A DNA stretch of 62,000 nucleotides from Chrysomallon squamiferum (Eukaryota > Mollusca > Gastropoda > Neomphalida > Peltospiridae): NCBI GenBank assembly GCA_012295275.1, contig CM022678.1, forward strand, positions 14,595,759 to 14,657,758, read 5' to 3'. The notes under the pieces were generated by a model, which did no database searches, was not told where the DNA came from, and worked only from the letters and a program-made list of their open reading frames with translations. Numbering within the stretch: the first letter of the stretch is position 1; every line of letters starts with the position of its first letter. Below, in pieces: positions 36,947 to 51,171 of the stretch. The position numbers and the translations under genes are program-made.

Positions 36947-38717
36947 AGTTTGTGCTCAAGTCTACTGTAATGTTTTGTTTGTAAATACCTTTCAAACTGA
37001 TATCAGCACATCAGAATGTTTGCACTTTTATGTACGAACATTGAAGTAAATGAAAATGGGGGAAAAGAAATAATGAAATTTCTTACATTTTTTTTTTTGG
37101 TTAACCAACTCTGGAACACATTTAAAAAAAAAAAAAAGGAAAAAAAAAAAAGAATGAGATACATCTTATTCACAAAACCTCCTCAAGAATAATAACGTAC
37201 ATTTCTTTCTGTCAGCCAATTTTGCAGCTTTCCTTGTGAGGTATAGTTGTATAAATAAAATTTACAAATATTTCCTTCATAGATCTATTAATTTTAATTC
37301 CCGATGTATCATCAGTGCTTTATTTTGTTTGAATGTAAACCAGAGGGAACTTTATTATTTTAGGTTTTTTTTGCTGAAACCTGTTGCATGAAATAAAACA
37401 TATTTCTTCCATAAAACTGAAAAACACAAAACCAATACAGTGTTACATTTTACAACTTCTAACAATCGACTTACTTACATCAACTTTATTTTTGAAATAT
37501 TAATTTAGAAATGTAATGCAATTTGCTTCATTATTGTCAGTATGGCTTTGTCCCTGATTACAATTAGTTTAGTTTTTTATTTGTTATGAACTGTAAACAT
37601 GATTGTAAACATATTTTTGTGTTTTAAAACTGTGAAGTGTTGCAACAATCAGCCATTAACACAAAGGCACTAGTGACAAGCCACAACAATAAACACACAT
37701 CCCAATTCTAGTCTAGTCTACAATACAACCTAATCCTAACAACAAACCATAGCATGCTGAGCAAAACCAATAACATTTGACAAAGTTAGTTTTAATATAT
37801 ATTTCTTGACAAAAACCATTGTTCCAAAGGACAGCTATAGAAAATAATGACAATATTAACGTCTCAGCATGCCATGGTCATTTTAGGATGATGCAAAATG
37901 AATACCCCAAAGAAACCACAAACAGCAAGAATAAGTAAAAATCATGAAATTTTCATGAATTTTCACCAAAAAATTGTAAGCTACAATTTGATTAATGCTC
38001 CTTTTAAAGGATTAAAAAAAAGAGAGAGGAAAAATCATTAACAAATAAAACAAAAGTAGAAAAAATAGCAAAACATGTTCTACCTGGACTTTTCCAGAAA
38101 CCAATGAAAAAAAATACATTGCCAGTTCCAACTTCACATCCAAATTGTTAATGGAATGATCATCTAAGTATTTAAATTTTTGTTTTCTTTATACCAAGAT
38201 AAAACATAATAAATCTTCCATACCTAAATATACCAACAAACCACATTTCTCTGCATGAAAATCCTGAAAAGTTACCAATCCAAAATAATACAATAAAATG
38301 CTATTTTGAAAATGTAAAAGGATTGTATTTAACAAAAAATGGATTTAAAGCAATTTAAATTTAGAATTTTAGATATTTTCACTTCATCATGTTTATATTA
38401 CTTTTCAAATCAAGATTACTTTCTATAATTATAAAGTTTAAATATATCTTTCACATTAATTTATAATCAAAATTCATAATCAGTTTTTCCTTCACTGACA
38501 TTCTAATAATTCAAAGATTCCAATATACATCTTCTGTCTGCCTAACAAAAATGTCCTGATTAGAATTATTTTATTTGAATAGTTCGTTTATATTATCCAA
38601 TTACATACTCAAATATTATTTCAGTTAAAATATATGTCACTCTGACAGATAAATAAAAACATGATAACAATGTAGGGATGTGAAGCAGAATGACACCAAG
38701 AAGTGATTTCTATCTTT
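33585..38717 (-). other. PUM: Pumilio 3' UTR and downstream sequence (extent inferred)
   Basis: AT-rich sequence downstream of the Pumilio stop with no exon-like frame. Pumilio genes usually have long 3' UTRs. Many AATAAA matches exist on the minus strand, so the end cannot be fixed; one candidate is at plus 33604-33609. TGTAAATA (a Pumilio response element) occurs on the minus strand at 36152-36159, 35016-35023 and 34901-34908. A/T runs and a (TA)n run at 36918-36943 also lie here. Confidence 0.35.
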
Positions 38718-38952
38718 TCAAGGCAAAGCTCCATTTGGAGGCATTCCAATGGGACCAAGATCGGAACTGTTCTTCAGGAAGAACTTTTCCAGTTTGGCAA
38801 GTATGTGTTTGCCGTAGGTGTATTTGCGAAGTGTTCCAATGTGTGGTCGGATCTTGTGCATGAGGACTTTGCGTTGTGGTGGCTCTGCGACATCAATCAT
38901 CTTCTGTACAACGTAGTTTGCAAATTGGTCCTTCATCATTGTGTACAAGGCA
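38718..38952 (-). CDS. PUM: Pumilio coding exon 21 (residues 1000-1077), repeat 8 and C-terminus
   Basis: Acceptor TTATAG; the stop TGA is at plus 38718-38720. It encodes [20 protein letters not shown] and [20 protein letters not shown], ending [14 protein letters not shown], close to the vertebrate DLGPICGPPNGII end. Confidence 0.97.
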
Positions 38953-41394
38953 CTATAAGAACAAAACATTTTAAAAGTTCAAATTTTATTATCTTGTTTT
39001 TATTGGGGTTTTTTGACATTTTTAAAATTTAAGACTGCTATAAGCACACAAATATCAACTGAATACTTATGGTCTACATACCTGGCAAATCTAGATTGAC
39101 TGAGAAGGGCTACATATTTAAACAGCCCAATGTTTTATTTTTGAACACTTAATATGTATTATGTTCTAAATACAGCAGGCTCCTATAGGCAACTTTTATG
39201 TTAGGCAGTTAACAGACAGAGAACATTTCATTATTTACTAATCTGGAGAAAACCTTTTATATAATCTACTTGTTATATAAAATATAACTTGTTCAGCCAA
39301 AGAAAAACATTATTAACAATCCACTTATAAAACTGAAAATTTTGAGTTTATAACCAACTTTGGTTTATTTCCTCTACTTTTGTAACCTAAGTGTTTTAAT
39401 TGTTTTTGTATTCACAGTAAGATTATTATAAAGTACTCACCCATCATTCACTGAGCAAATTTCCTCAATAAGCATGGCTTTTTCTGCACGTGATGAATGG
39501 GAAACACACTTCTCAACAACATTACTGAAACAATATTTCATAAATCACATTCAGTTCTGATGGAAAGAAGGTAACTTTTTATTTAATAATACACTCTACA
39601 CATGTTATTTATAGTTAAATGACATATGATAAGTATTGGGATAAGTAAGGTCACTGCTACTATTGATGTCCAGTTCCTTGCAGTTAGCAGCAAGAGATCT
39701 TGTATGTGTACTATCACAAAAACTGCACACTACTTATCCCCTCTGCCACACAAGTTATAGAATAGTAACTGAAACAAATAGCTCAATGGGTTTAGAAATA
39801 AATATAGACTACTATGTGAGGTTTAAAAAAAGGATTAAAAAAAAGAAAACCAAAAAAAAACAACCAACATCCAAAACAAAACATAAAATACAAAATAAGC
39901 ACAGAACAATTATTCAAATTATTTGTACTGTATCCATAATAAATAAATATGAATTATCAACATGCACACATCAACTGAACATACCTCGCAAACTTGTGTT
40001 GACTGAGGAGTAGGACTTTGCCACGAATCATGGACACAATGGTACTTTTGTCATCAGCACGCCCATGTTCCAGTACATGCTGAATGACGTAATTACCATA
40101 TTGGTCCTGTACCAGGCGTTCTGTGTGCTCATGAAGTTCTTCCAGGATGGGTGTTGTCTGCTCCTGTGTGCAGTGTTCCAGAATACGCTGGATGACACGG
40201 CAGCCATATGGATGAGTGGACAGTGTGTATACCTGATTAAGAAACAATAAAACAAATAACTACCGTTTTCTACTAGTTTAAAATTTCTTACAAAATTATC
40301 AGTGTAATTAAGCATCAACACACAGATTAATTTTATATTAACATTTTAAAAAAGTAAAATAAAATCAGTAAATAATAATTAAAAACCGTTTCCTTTAAGA
40401 CAATTTTAGAAATAACTAAAAATATAAAACAATTCTACATACTTGGCCTTTGAAAGCATCTATGATGAATTGCAGATGTTTAGGGTCCACACATTCAATG
40501 CATTTCTGTACAACATGGTTACCATTCTGATCCTTGACACATTTAAGCACATGACCATCAAGTTCCTTTACAATTTCCACCTGCAATCAAATGATGATAA
40601 TTTTTGAAGAACAAATGCCATTTTCAGTTCTTAAATGATAATGTGGATGCATTCTCTAATATATATTAATAGCAATCTGAGAATTATTTGAATCTATACA
40701 TTTGTACCGATCAGAAAATTTCATCAGGCTGTAAAAAAATTAAAAAGACACAATCAGATATATATATATGTAGAAACTGAACAGATAATGTGTAAAACAA
40801 AAGTAACAATTTTAACATCTGAGACATTTACCTGCATATCAGGTGGAATTGACTCCAATGCTTTCTGTATGACTCGACATCCATACATTTGCAGAGCAAG
40901 TGGAAGGACATGTCCACGGACTCTCTGTGCTAAAGTCTGTTTCTGGTCAGCTGAGCCAAACTCAAAAAACTTTTGAATGACATAGTTTCCAAACACATCA
41001 GTCATCAGACTGTATGCTGCAGTCAGGATTTCACCAAATACCATTGCTTTCTCAGGATGTGTGGCACGCTCCAACTTCTGCTGAATAAATCTGAAACAAC
41101 ATAAATGTAAAAAAGTTAATTTAGTTTTTATAAATAAATAACATTAAGTAAATAAGTGGTAATTTTTCTTTTAATGTAGCTTCCGAACTTGAGTAAAGAT
41201 GTGACTTTTTTTCTGACAATCATAGAAAAAACTTTAAAACAAATCACTGCACCAGGCATTAAATATTAATTATGAAAAAATACTTAGATATTTTTTAACA
41301 ATATTATTTAGTTATGATGAATCTGAATTAAGATCTCAGAAAAAATTAAGAATAAAAGTAAATAAGGTTAACTGGAACTTTACAGAATATATAC

Positions 41395-41436
<42 letters not shown>

Positions 41437-44400
41437 GATTATTTTTCCATATCCTCAAGGATGTACACATTTACCTTGATCCGTGCTGGTCCTGTGAAAA
41501 CTCTACCACATGGTTTGTGAGATCCTTCAGCTGTAGATTAGGTATGCGGTTGTTTCTGAAGTCTTCCAGCAAACGACTTCTTCCAGTAACTTCTTTGCAC
41601 AAACTAGCACTGGAAAATAAAAAAATACAACATTTACAATAATTATTAAAAATTAAAGTAGCATGCACATTATCTGTAGAGATGATAAAAAAAAAGATTT
41701 CATAAATTAATTATCACCACTATTTCAAATGTGAATTTGCAACCTAATATTTACTGGACAATCCGTAATTCAGATACTGCAGTGAATGCCAGTTTAACAG
41801 ACATATGCTAAATGTAACCATCTTTACAAAACGCATAACAATTTTAAAAAGGTCAGTAAATACCTTCTGGAAGCCATGTTTCTATTTGGGAAGAAAGATG
41901 TGCTGCCAAACAAGCCATTTGCTGGAGAAATGAGACCACCTCGGTACTTTGCTTCTGCTCCAGGTGCTGCAGAATACGATCTTCCTCCTCCACTTATACC
42001 TTTAACAACACAGCCATCATAATCAGAAATTTTGTACATTATTTAATCTCAACTTTTATGAAATATTATGATGTGTAAATTTTATTTTTAACAGACAGCT
42101 GTTTGGTATTTTTTCTAGATTTTCCTTCTCAGAAATGCCTGGGGCTCAAATTCCTATGGATTTAACAATTTTTCTCCTTGTGTACGAAGATAATCAAAGA
42201 ACAAAGATATACAGGATTATTTTTTCATATCCTCAAAGATGTGTCTGATACAGGGTATGAAGAGGCTCAGCAGGTAATTTTATGTAATATTTTTAATAAA
42301 TTGAAACTATTGCAGTTGTGTGTCAATTAAACAATTTGAAAAAATTATCCTAGCTGTTTTGAAAATAGAATTGATGAAAATTTGGGAATTCTGAATAGAT
42401 CTTTATTCTGAGTTATTGCATGAATAATTTCTTAAATAATAAATATTTATATTAATCTGTAGTATGATCAATTAACAAAAAGTAGAAGAAGAAATTGCAT
42501 ATTTAAAGACAGCATTACCCCATTCACCAAGAGCGAGATTCGATGTAGACTCGGAGAGAGACTGGGGTGATGTCATGGATGGGCCGGTCTGCATCATGGC
42601 TCCTGGTCCTGCTGGTGAACCCATGCTGGGAAGCTGACCATAATAACCTCCTAAAGGAGGCAGCTGTTGTCTCTTGATATCATACGAGTCACGACGCTGG
42701 CCTGATAGAAATAAATTACATACAATAACGTCTCAATTTAAGTATTTTACTTATTAATGTATATAGTCACAATGAAATTATTACTTATTCAACTCGGAAT
42801 AATAGAAAACAATTCTTTTACTGAATACACAGAATTATGGAAATGATCTGAATGATCTGAAAGAAAATGCATTGTTTTAAAAATACTTTATCCAGCTTTT
42901 CTGTCCATACTATAAAATGTATAAGTATTTTAAAAGCATTTTTATATTCAAAACAAGCCCACAAGATTCATTTTTACTGCATGCTGTTATTTCATTCAGA
43001 CATTCATGATGACAGTTGGAAAAAAACAAAAAACAATATAATCAGTAACATTTCTTATAAAGCAAAATAAAATTGTTATCACTGATTAACTAAATTAGAT
43101 CTGAATTTTGTTTTTAATTTTTTTTACTATAAACCTAAATTTGAACTATACTATGTAATATAAATGGACACAATATTTATTTCCTTTAATGATTTAGTTT
43201 TTTTTTAAATGTGAGTAATTATAGATTTCATGATCCGAGAACAGAACAATGAATCTATAAAATGTTCAGTTATAAGATAAAAATCATTCATTAAGTTAAA
43301 GTCTTTCATACAAACAAAATGTTAAAAAGCATGATCTGTTTATAAATATATACATGTATATACATATTTACATTTAAAAAATAGACCATACATTATCCAC
43401 TTTAACAAGATAATAAGATTTGAAAGACTCTCCATATTAAATCCAAAGGAACTAACCACTTCCATAGGACCTATGGGATGACCAACCAGCTCCTGGCGTC
43501 ATCTGATCCATTTCTGAAACATACAAACATATACTAACAATTCTAACAGTGGTCCTAGTCTTTCATAAATTATATTGTAACCAGCAGAACAAGGCAGCCA
43601 ATAACAATGTCCAAGAAAGATTGTAAAAAACCCAGTATATTTTTGTTTTTTAATTTCTCAGCTGCTATAACCTCCTGTAATATGCAGTTATACCTGTTAT
43701 TATTTTTTTCTAGTTTTATTGGCTATTGGTAAATTGCATTTTAGAAAACCCTATAAAATAACAGTCAATTTAGTTAAAAATCAGGTTTTAAATTTAATGT
43801 AAAAGATTCAAATATCACTAAACTACAATGGTTTTGTTATTTACTATTCAACATTGTAATATTCTTCAGTGTTTATAATCATCATTTCAGTGACTCGTTA
43901 GATGACAGATCAAGTATATATGTTATTAAAAAATTATGATAGGTTTTATAGACATGCATATTAACATTATGAAAGGTTAACAAAGCAATTATGAATGTGT
44001 TAGTAGTATTTCAAAAATAAAAACAATCTATTTTCAATGCATTATACCACCACATTCACCAAAAAAAAAAAATTGATGTGCAATTGACCAATTTATAAAG
44101 TATTTGAAATATCTGAAACCCAGCATCATTGAAATTATTAATAAAAAATAAATAAAAGTAAATAAACTACTTTTAAAAGATGTATCTACCCTTTTTATTA
44201 TTACTGCAATGTGTCATAATCATAACAGAATGTTATCTGTTTTAAGACTGATTAATTACATAAAGAAAATGACAGGCTGATGTCTGCTACCAACCTGATC
44301 CAATGGCCCCAGGAGTGGACGAGCCTAGATTGTTCATGCTGTTGTTGGCATATGTAGTCTGCTGGTTCAGGTTAAGATTGGTAGCAATTGGGGTGAACAG

Positions 44401-47400
44401 GCTGGTGGTGGCCTGTGTATAGCCCAGGCTGCTAGAAGGAGTGTAGCCTGAAAGTGTCAGCACACAATGTCATCATCACCGAGTTCACATCCTATAGGTT
44501 TTTCTGGTTTTTTGTTTGTTTTTTAATACAACAGTTACTATATCTCTAAGTACAGAAAGCACTGAAAATTAGGTGGAAAGTGTTTCTATCCCCATTAAAA
44601 GTAAAAGCATAGTAAATAATTTTTCTAAAATCAATACCTCTGCTGCAGTTAATTATAATTATATGATATAGACTTATTTTTCTTTTTAAAACTATATTAT
44701 GGGCTTGAATATTTTATTATAAGAAATGTTAATGAATAAAATCTAATGGTTGCCACATTTTGTTAATAATAATAAAAAAATTATATATATATAAATAAAT
44801 GTTTAAAAAGCCCAACAACACCCCCTCCAAAAAAAAAAAGAAGAAAAAACAGGAAAGAGAAACTAAAACATACATACACCGGTAATTCTGTTTACATAAT
44901 TAAAAATTAAAGTACAAATTAGCTGATGAAAATTGTTATTTTGTTTCTCTGTTCAATATGAATTATAAACTTATTCCAGTGATTCAGTATTAAACATTGT
45001 GAAAAGAACAGAGTAATTTAAACATTTGGTCAATCAGCACATATTGAATCAACATTAGTAATTCTGTGAAGTGTTAAAGTCAAAGTGTACTGAAAATAGT
45101 CAAACTTCAAGAAACTGGTTCATCTAGAAATCAGTCAACCTGTTACATGAAACAACTTCAACATGCAATGTTAAATAACTAAAGCATTCCATGGAAATAT
45201 TAAAATACAGAAACAAAAATTTATATCTTAAATTCATGAACTCTTGTCAACTAATGAATGAGCTAACAAATATATTGAGAAACACAAGTTATCTTTAAAA
45301 CAGAAAATTTAAATATAAATTTACATTTAACAAATGAATAAAGTTCAGTTAGTGTATTGTTGAAATCCAAATGTATTACTGTTTATTAAGTCAAAAACAA
45401 ATGGAATGTTTTCAGATCTAATTCTAATGTCAGGCAAAAAGAAATCAACACAGCAACCAAAATACCATAGCTCTGTCTGTCCCACTGATGCCTACCCAAA
45501 GTATTGTTCTGCTGTGATGTGCTGCTGCTGGACAATACAACTGGTGAATTTTGAACTTGCTGGGCTTGTGTGGTCAGTAGTCGAAGTGGATTGTTCCCTC
45601 CACCTGTTCAAAAAAAAAAAAAAAAAAATTACTTGCAATAATAACCAGACCTATCAACAGATATTCTTTTAAAAAATAAATAAATGAGCAATTTAAAAAA
45701 AAAGAGTAACTTTTTCTTATTATTTACAGCAAAAACAGTTATGTATTTGTAAATATAACTGCTCATTTTAAAAAATACAACTTGTAAGAATGTCCAAATA
45801 TATATAAAGAAAAATATAACTAAATAATATCATATATATACACACACACACACACACACAAAAGAATTTTAATTATTATTTACAACATATATTTGTATAA
45901 TAACTACTTGTTTGATCTCTTACATTATTTCACATATGCATTATAGAAAACAGATTTCTTTAACTCACCTTGCTGGTTTGCACCAGCCACTAGTACAGGT
46001 GCTGGTGACACAAGTCGCACTGGTGTTCCAAGACCACGTGGATTACCCATAACCAGCTGACCATTCTGATCATAGTATGCTGGTGCCAGAATCTGGTATC
46101 CTGCATCTGTCAGTACACAGATATTTTGACACATATTTTGAAGGATACAATTTTTTAAAATCCAATACAAATTGTAATAATATAAGACAGAAAACAGATG
46201 AATCAGTAGATTTCTCAATTATTTTAACATTTATGTCCATTTCTCAGCAAACAAAGTAAAGATCATAATCACTGCAGATCTTTATGGTTTCTGTAGCAGA
46301 CATAATTTTTTTTTTTTTAAAACTTTGCACAGATTACAAACATGACAATTTAATTAATTACAGTTAACTGTGTTAATATTATATCAACTAAACTAAATAA
46401 TAATTTACATCAAAGTCTGTTTGGATAATTTTCAATAAAACCAATCAGGGATATATTTATATTTTTACTTTGTATCATTTGCAATGAAACAGATTTGTGA
46501 AATGTTAATGTTCTTACTTTGAGTCTGTATTGTTGGTGTGCCCATTGGCTCATTCTGCTGTGATGGTGTCAGTGGTCTTCCATTAGTCTGACCCCTCATC
46601 ATCTGCTGTCCCTGGGCTATATTCTGTGGTGTCTGCTGTCCTTGAGGCTGTTGGATCAGATTGGCAGGGTAAATACCCCAGGGTGTCTGCACACTGTAGT
46701 ACTGAGGATGTAGCACAGTGGGACCTAATGATACAACACCAAAATACAATAAGTTTCAACAATGACTGATAAATCTACACTGCAGTGATTTCTCTTGGTT
46801 TTAATAAACACTGAAATAATAGTTTAAAATAATAATACTAATAACCAGAAAAATCACTGCATACACAAACACAATAATCAAACAAATAGTGAAAAAGGTA
46901 AAAGAAAAGTGAAGCAAAATGCAAATAAAAGATACAATTTAAGTTACGTAACAATATTTTGTAACAGAACTGAACACAAAAGTGAAAGAACAAATACTGA
47001 CATGAAAACTAAAGACAGAAGGTGTCTGCTTGCTCTTCTGTTCTATAAAATTAATGTGATGGACTTAATCAGTGATTTATTTGTTTTTTTTGCAAGTTAT
47101 TAGTGTCAGAAGCTGCACTTAAATTAACATAAATCAATGATAAATTAACAAAGTCTAGCCAAAAGTACAAATGCTAATTAACAACCTTTACATCAACTTA
47201 CTAAAATAAAGTATACTTTTCATTAAAGGTTTATTAACTCATTTTAAAAACAATCATAGGGGTCTTCCTTGTTTTTTGTTTTCCATTTTCATTATGACGT
47301 GTGACAAGTACTTTTGGTCTACACTTTGGTTGATAGAAAGATGAGGAATGCTATGCTGACCTGCTATAGGTATCCCGACTGCATACGGGTCTTGTGCACT

Positions 47401-50400
47401 GAGTACGTACGGGGGAGGCGCTATGGCCGTGGTGGGAGCCAGGCCTAACAAAGAGCAAAGCACACACTTAAGCCATGCATGGCGAGGCTGTAACCATGGT
47501 AACAAACCATGACAGTGTACACCAAAAAGTGTACAGCATGCTCCAGCAACTCACAATAGTTGTGATTAAGTATTGTATGACGAAACACTGACAAATATTT
47601 TAACTAATAAACAGATTAATGTTGTCCGAATTCTTTTTAAGCATAGCATATTTTCTTATAAATCTGTTAATTTTCATTTTCTACTGCTTAAGGCAAATTT
47701 TGTCATTTCATAGAGATAAGTATTCTAATTTTAAAAACTTAAATGGCTAAATATATACAGATATTTTTCAATGTTTCAAATGCAATACTTGATCTCAACT
47801 TACATTAATACATGGTTAGAAAAAAATGATATACATGATAAAGGAAACAAGAGAACTTTATCCTATGCACTGAAAGACACAAACAATGTAATAAACAAGT
47901 AACGTGCTAAAAGCAAGATAAGGCAACACAACGTATTTTCAGTTTCAAAATTGAAATCCACATTACAGTTGGAATTAATCAAAAATTTTAAAAATTAAAT
48001 TAGTTTCTTTCTTTCTTGAATTTGTAACTCGTTTAGTCAATGCATATAATAGTGACAATTTACTAATATCAGAAAGAGAATACATTTTTTTTATTATGAC
48101 AATGACATTAATAAAGGCACTAACATCCAAAAAAAAAATATTAAAAATTAAAATAAAGATAGTAACAATAATAATTAATAAAATAATGTCAAACTATCTC
48201 AACATGGGTTTTATTTCAGTACAAATGTGAAACTATTTTCTATATCTTAAATGACATTCACAACATTATGTCTCGAGAACAGGACAACATCAAAAATATT
48301 TTCACACTGGTATAATTAAAGATCATCAAGTAACACATTAAAACAAATTAGATACAGACAATGATGGATAATAAGATTAACATTATAAAAAACACAGTGA
48401 AACACTATATACAATCACCCTAAGAGAATTCATAATAAAATATCTGAAGTGTTGGTCTTCTTTACAGAGTAATATTCATTATTAAGAGATATAAAAATCA
48501 TTCAAAATAGTCACTTTCTTAATTCCTACTACTATAGGAACAACTTAATAATTCTTGTATAAAAGAGTATGAATTTTATTTTGTACAGAAATAATTTTTG
48601 ATTGGGAGTCTCTACATTTTAATGTAGAAAAACATTATTCACATTACACGATAAGAATAATCATAGTACATTTTTTTTTTTACACACTTTTTAAATATTC
48701 ATCAGATCTACAAAATTTACTGTAGTATGCAAATTCAGAAAATATTCTAAAATGATATTCACTCAGTATTTAGAATTGATAATTATTTCAAGTGATATAG
48801 CAGTTTCACTGATAAACAAAAAAGGTTACCATTATTTTTCCTATAAAAAAACATTTTGACTACTGCTTCTCTGAACAATATACAGAAAAATCAACAACTC
48901 TCTGATTTACAGTCTGTGTTATTAGGTAATTTACAAACAGCGCTTTATCCCACAAACTAAAGATCAACATAAGATTCGTAATTAAGACAATGAATGTAAT
49001 ATTATACCTAACATGAATATCATTAAGAAACTATTACAAATGATTTACTCATACTATCCATGTTTTAACAAAAATACATTTTACAATTGAAAACATTAAA
49101 AATTACAACAAAACTTCAATAAAATTTAGTTAACTACAATAAAACAATCATGCTACACAGATTAATGTGAGACACTTACCAAGTTGCTGCTGCTGGGTGG
49201 CCAAGGCGTACTGCTGTTGTGTCAAAACGGCAATTGGCTGCTGCTGTCTTTGCAGAAGCTACAGTCAAATCAGACATTTATCAGACACAAATTACACTGA
49301 AACAATCTGTTTGCCTCTTATCATGCCCAAAAAATATCAGCAATTAACACCAATTATGAGCTCTGTATGAGCTAATTCAATGACAGTTACTTAATATATG
49401 ATTTCCTGTTTTACTTTCTTTTCAAATAACTGGCCAAATATTATTAACAATTCACTTTTCTCTTTTATAATTTCTAATGATGTAAATACAAATACAACAA
49501 ACAGATAAAGGACAGGCATCCAAATCATCAATATCTTAATTTATCTTGACCCATACATATATTTTCATTACTCTAGTAACAACCAATTCCCCTGCCCATA
49601 CTAATCTTTGTTTAAAAACCTGCAGGTTAAAATTTATCTTTTTATTATAAATGTAACCCCTTTTAACAATACTCTATTCATCAACCATTATAAATTCATT
49701 ATTTAGTTATTTACAATCCACTAAGAAGTAAATTCTTAAAATAAATTAAAAGTAATAACTGGAAAATAACTGATACCTGATTGTAATCCATGTTGTTAAA
49801 ATTAGGACTATCCATAGATGGCATGAGCTGACTACCATAATCAAACTGAACTGGGTCAATGCCAACAGGTTCAAACTGAGGTGGGTCAAGCTGAAAACCA
49901 GGCTGGTGGGAGTGGACCATTGGAGCATTTTCAAGGAAATCATTATCAGTTTTCATTTGCATTTTTGGGACATCCATCACCATGGTTGGTGGCACAACTT
50001 TCACATCATCTCCTGTTGGCGAGTTCTGTCGACTTCCATTTCTTGAAGATGAAATCATATTAAAAAATAAAATAACTCAGGAATGCATTAAATGGTCATA
50101 GAAATTATGCAATGTCTTTATTCTTCATAGAGGATATAACAGACTTTATTATATACTTTAAACAAATTTCATCCAAAATTTGGTGAAATTTAGAAAGAAA
50201 TAATAGGAAAAAAACAGAGGTAAAACAATTATTACCTTTCACCTACAAGTATTTTGTTAAGAGTAATGTTATAAATATTGACCCATAACTTCTAAAAATA
50301 ATTCATCAATCCAAGGTTAAGTTTATCCCTGAATCACAAATGGTTAAAATTTACATTTTGAGCCAGTCAAAAATGGACACTGCAAAATTTTACAGTTTAG

Positions 50401-51098
50401 CCTGAGGATCTTGGGGTATGGGGAAAAAAAAAAAAAAAAAGTCATGGAAAAAAAAAAAAAGAGTTCCATTAAGCATCAACTTACCTAAATCCTGAAGTAT
50501 CATCCAAGCCATTCTGAAGTATGCCATTCTGTTGATTATCCTTATCTTCATTTCGTTCTCCTTCTCCTTCAAAGGGAGATGGTGTCTTACTTTTCTTCTC
50601 AGTACTTGCCTCCACAATACTCGGATCCTGCTGTGTCACCTGTTAATTTTATTAAGACTGATTAACCATTTTTTTTTCATTTTGTAATAAAATAAATAAA
50701 TGGAAAAACACATATAATAATATAAATTGTTTAATACAAAATATAAACTGACAATTAGAAAGATACATGTCATTTAGTATGACTCTGATCAAAAATCATC
50801 ATGAAATTAAAAAAAATGAATCTTACATTAACATAGTTTGATTTCATTCTGTTCATCCGACCCTCCATTTGTCCCATGTCCTTTCGTGAAGGTGATCCAC
50901 CCAGAACATATTCCACTATATTTACTCCAAGAGCACTTGGTTCTGAAAACAAATGTTGTATTTTTTGTTACCTTTAAACCAGATACTATTTCAGTTAAAA
51001 AGCTTATAGAAATCAATTTTGACATTAACAATTAAACAAAAATCTGACACATTGAAATAACCTCAACCCCACCTTTAGTAACTAAATAATTCATAAAT

Positions 51099-51171
<73 letters not shown>

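Noticed and set aside
40754-41074. Plus-strand frames over Pumilio exons
   Set aside because: They are antisense shadows of conserved minus-strand exons with phase-matched splice sites.
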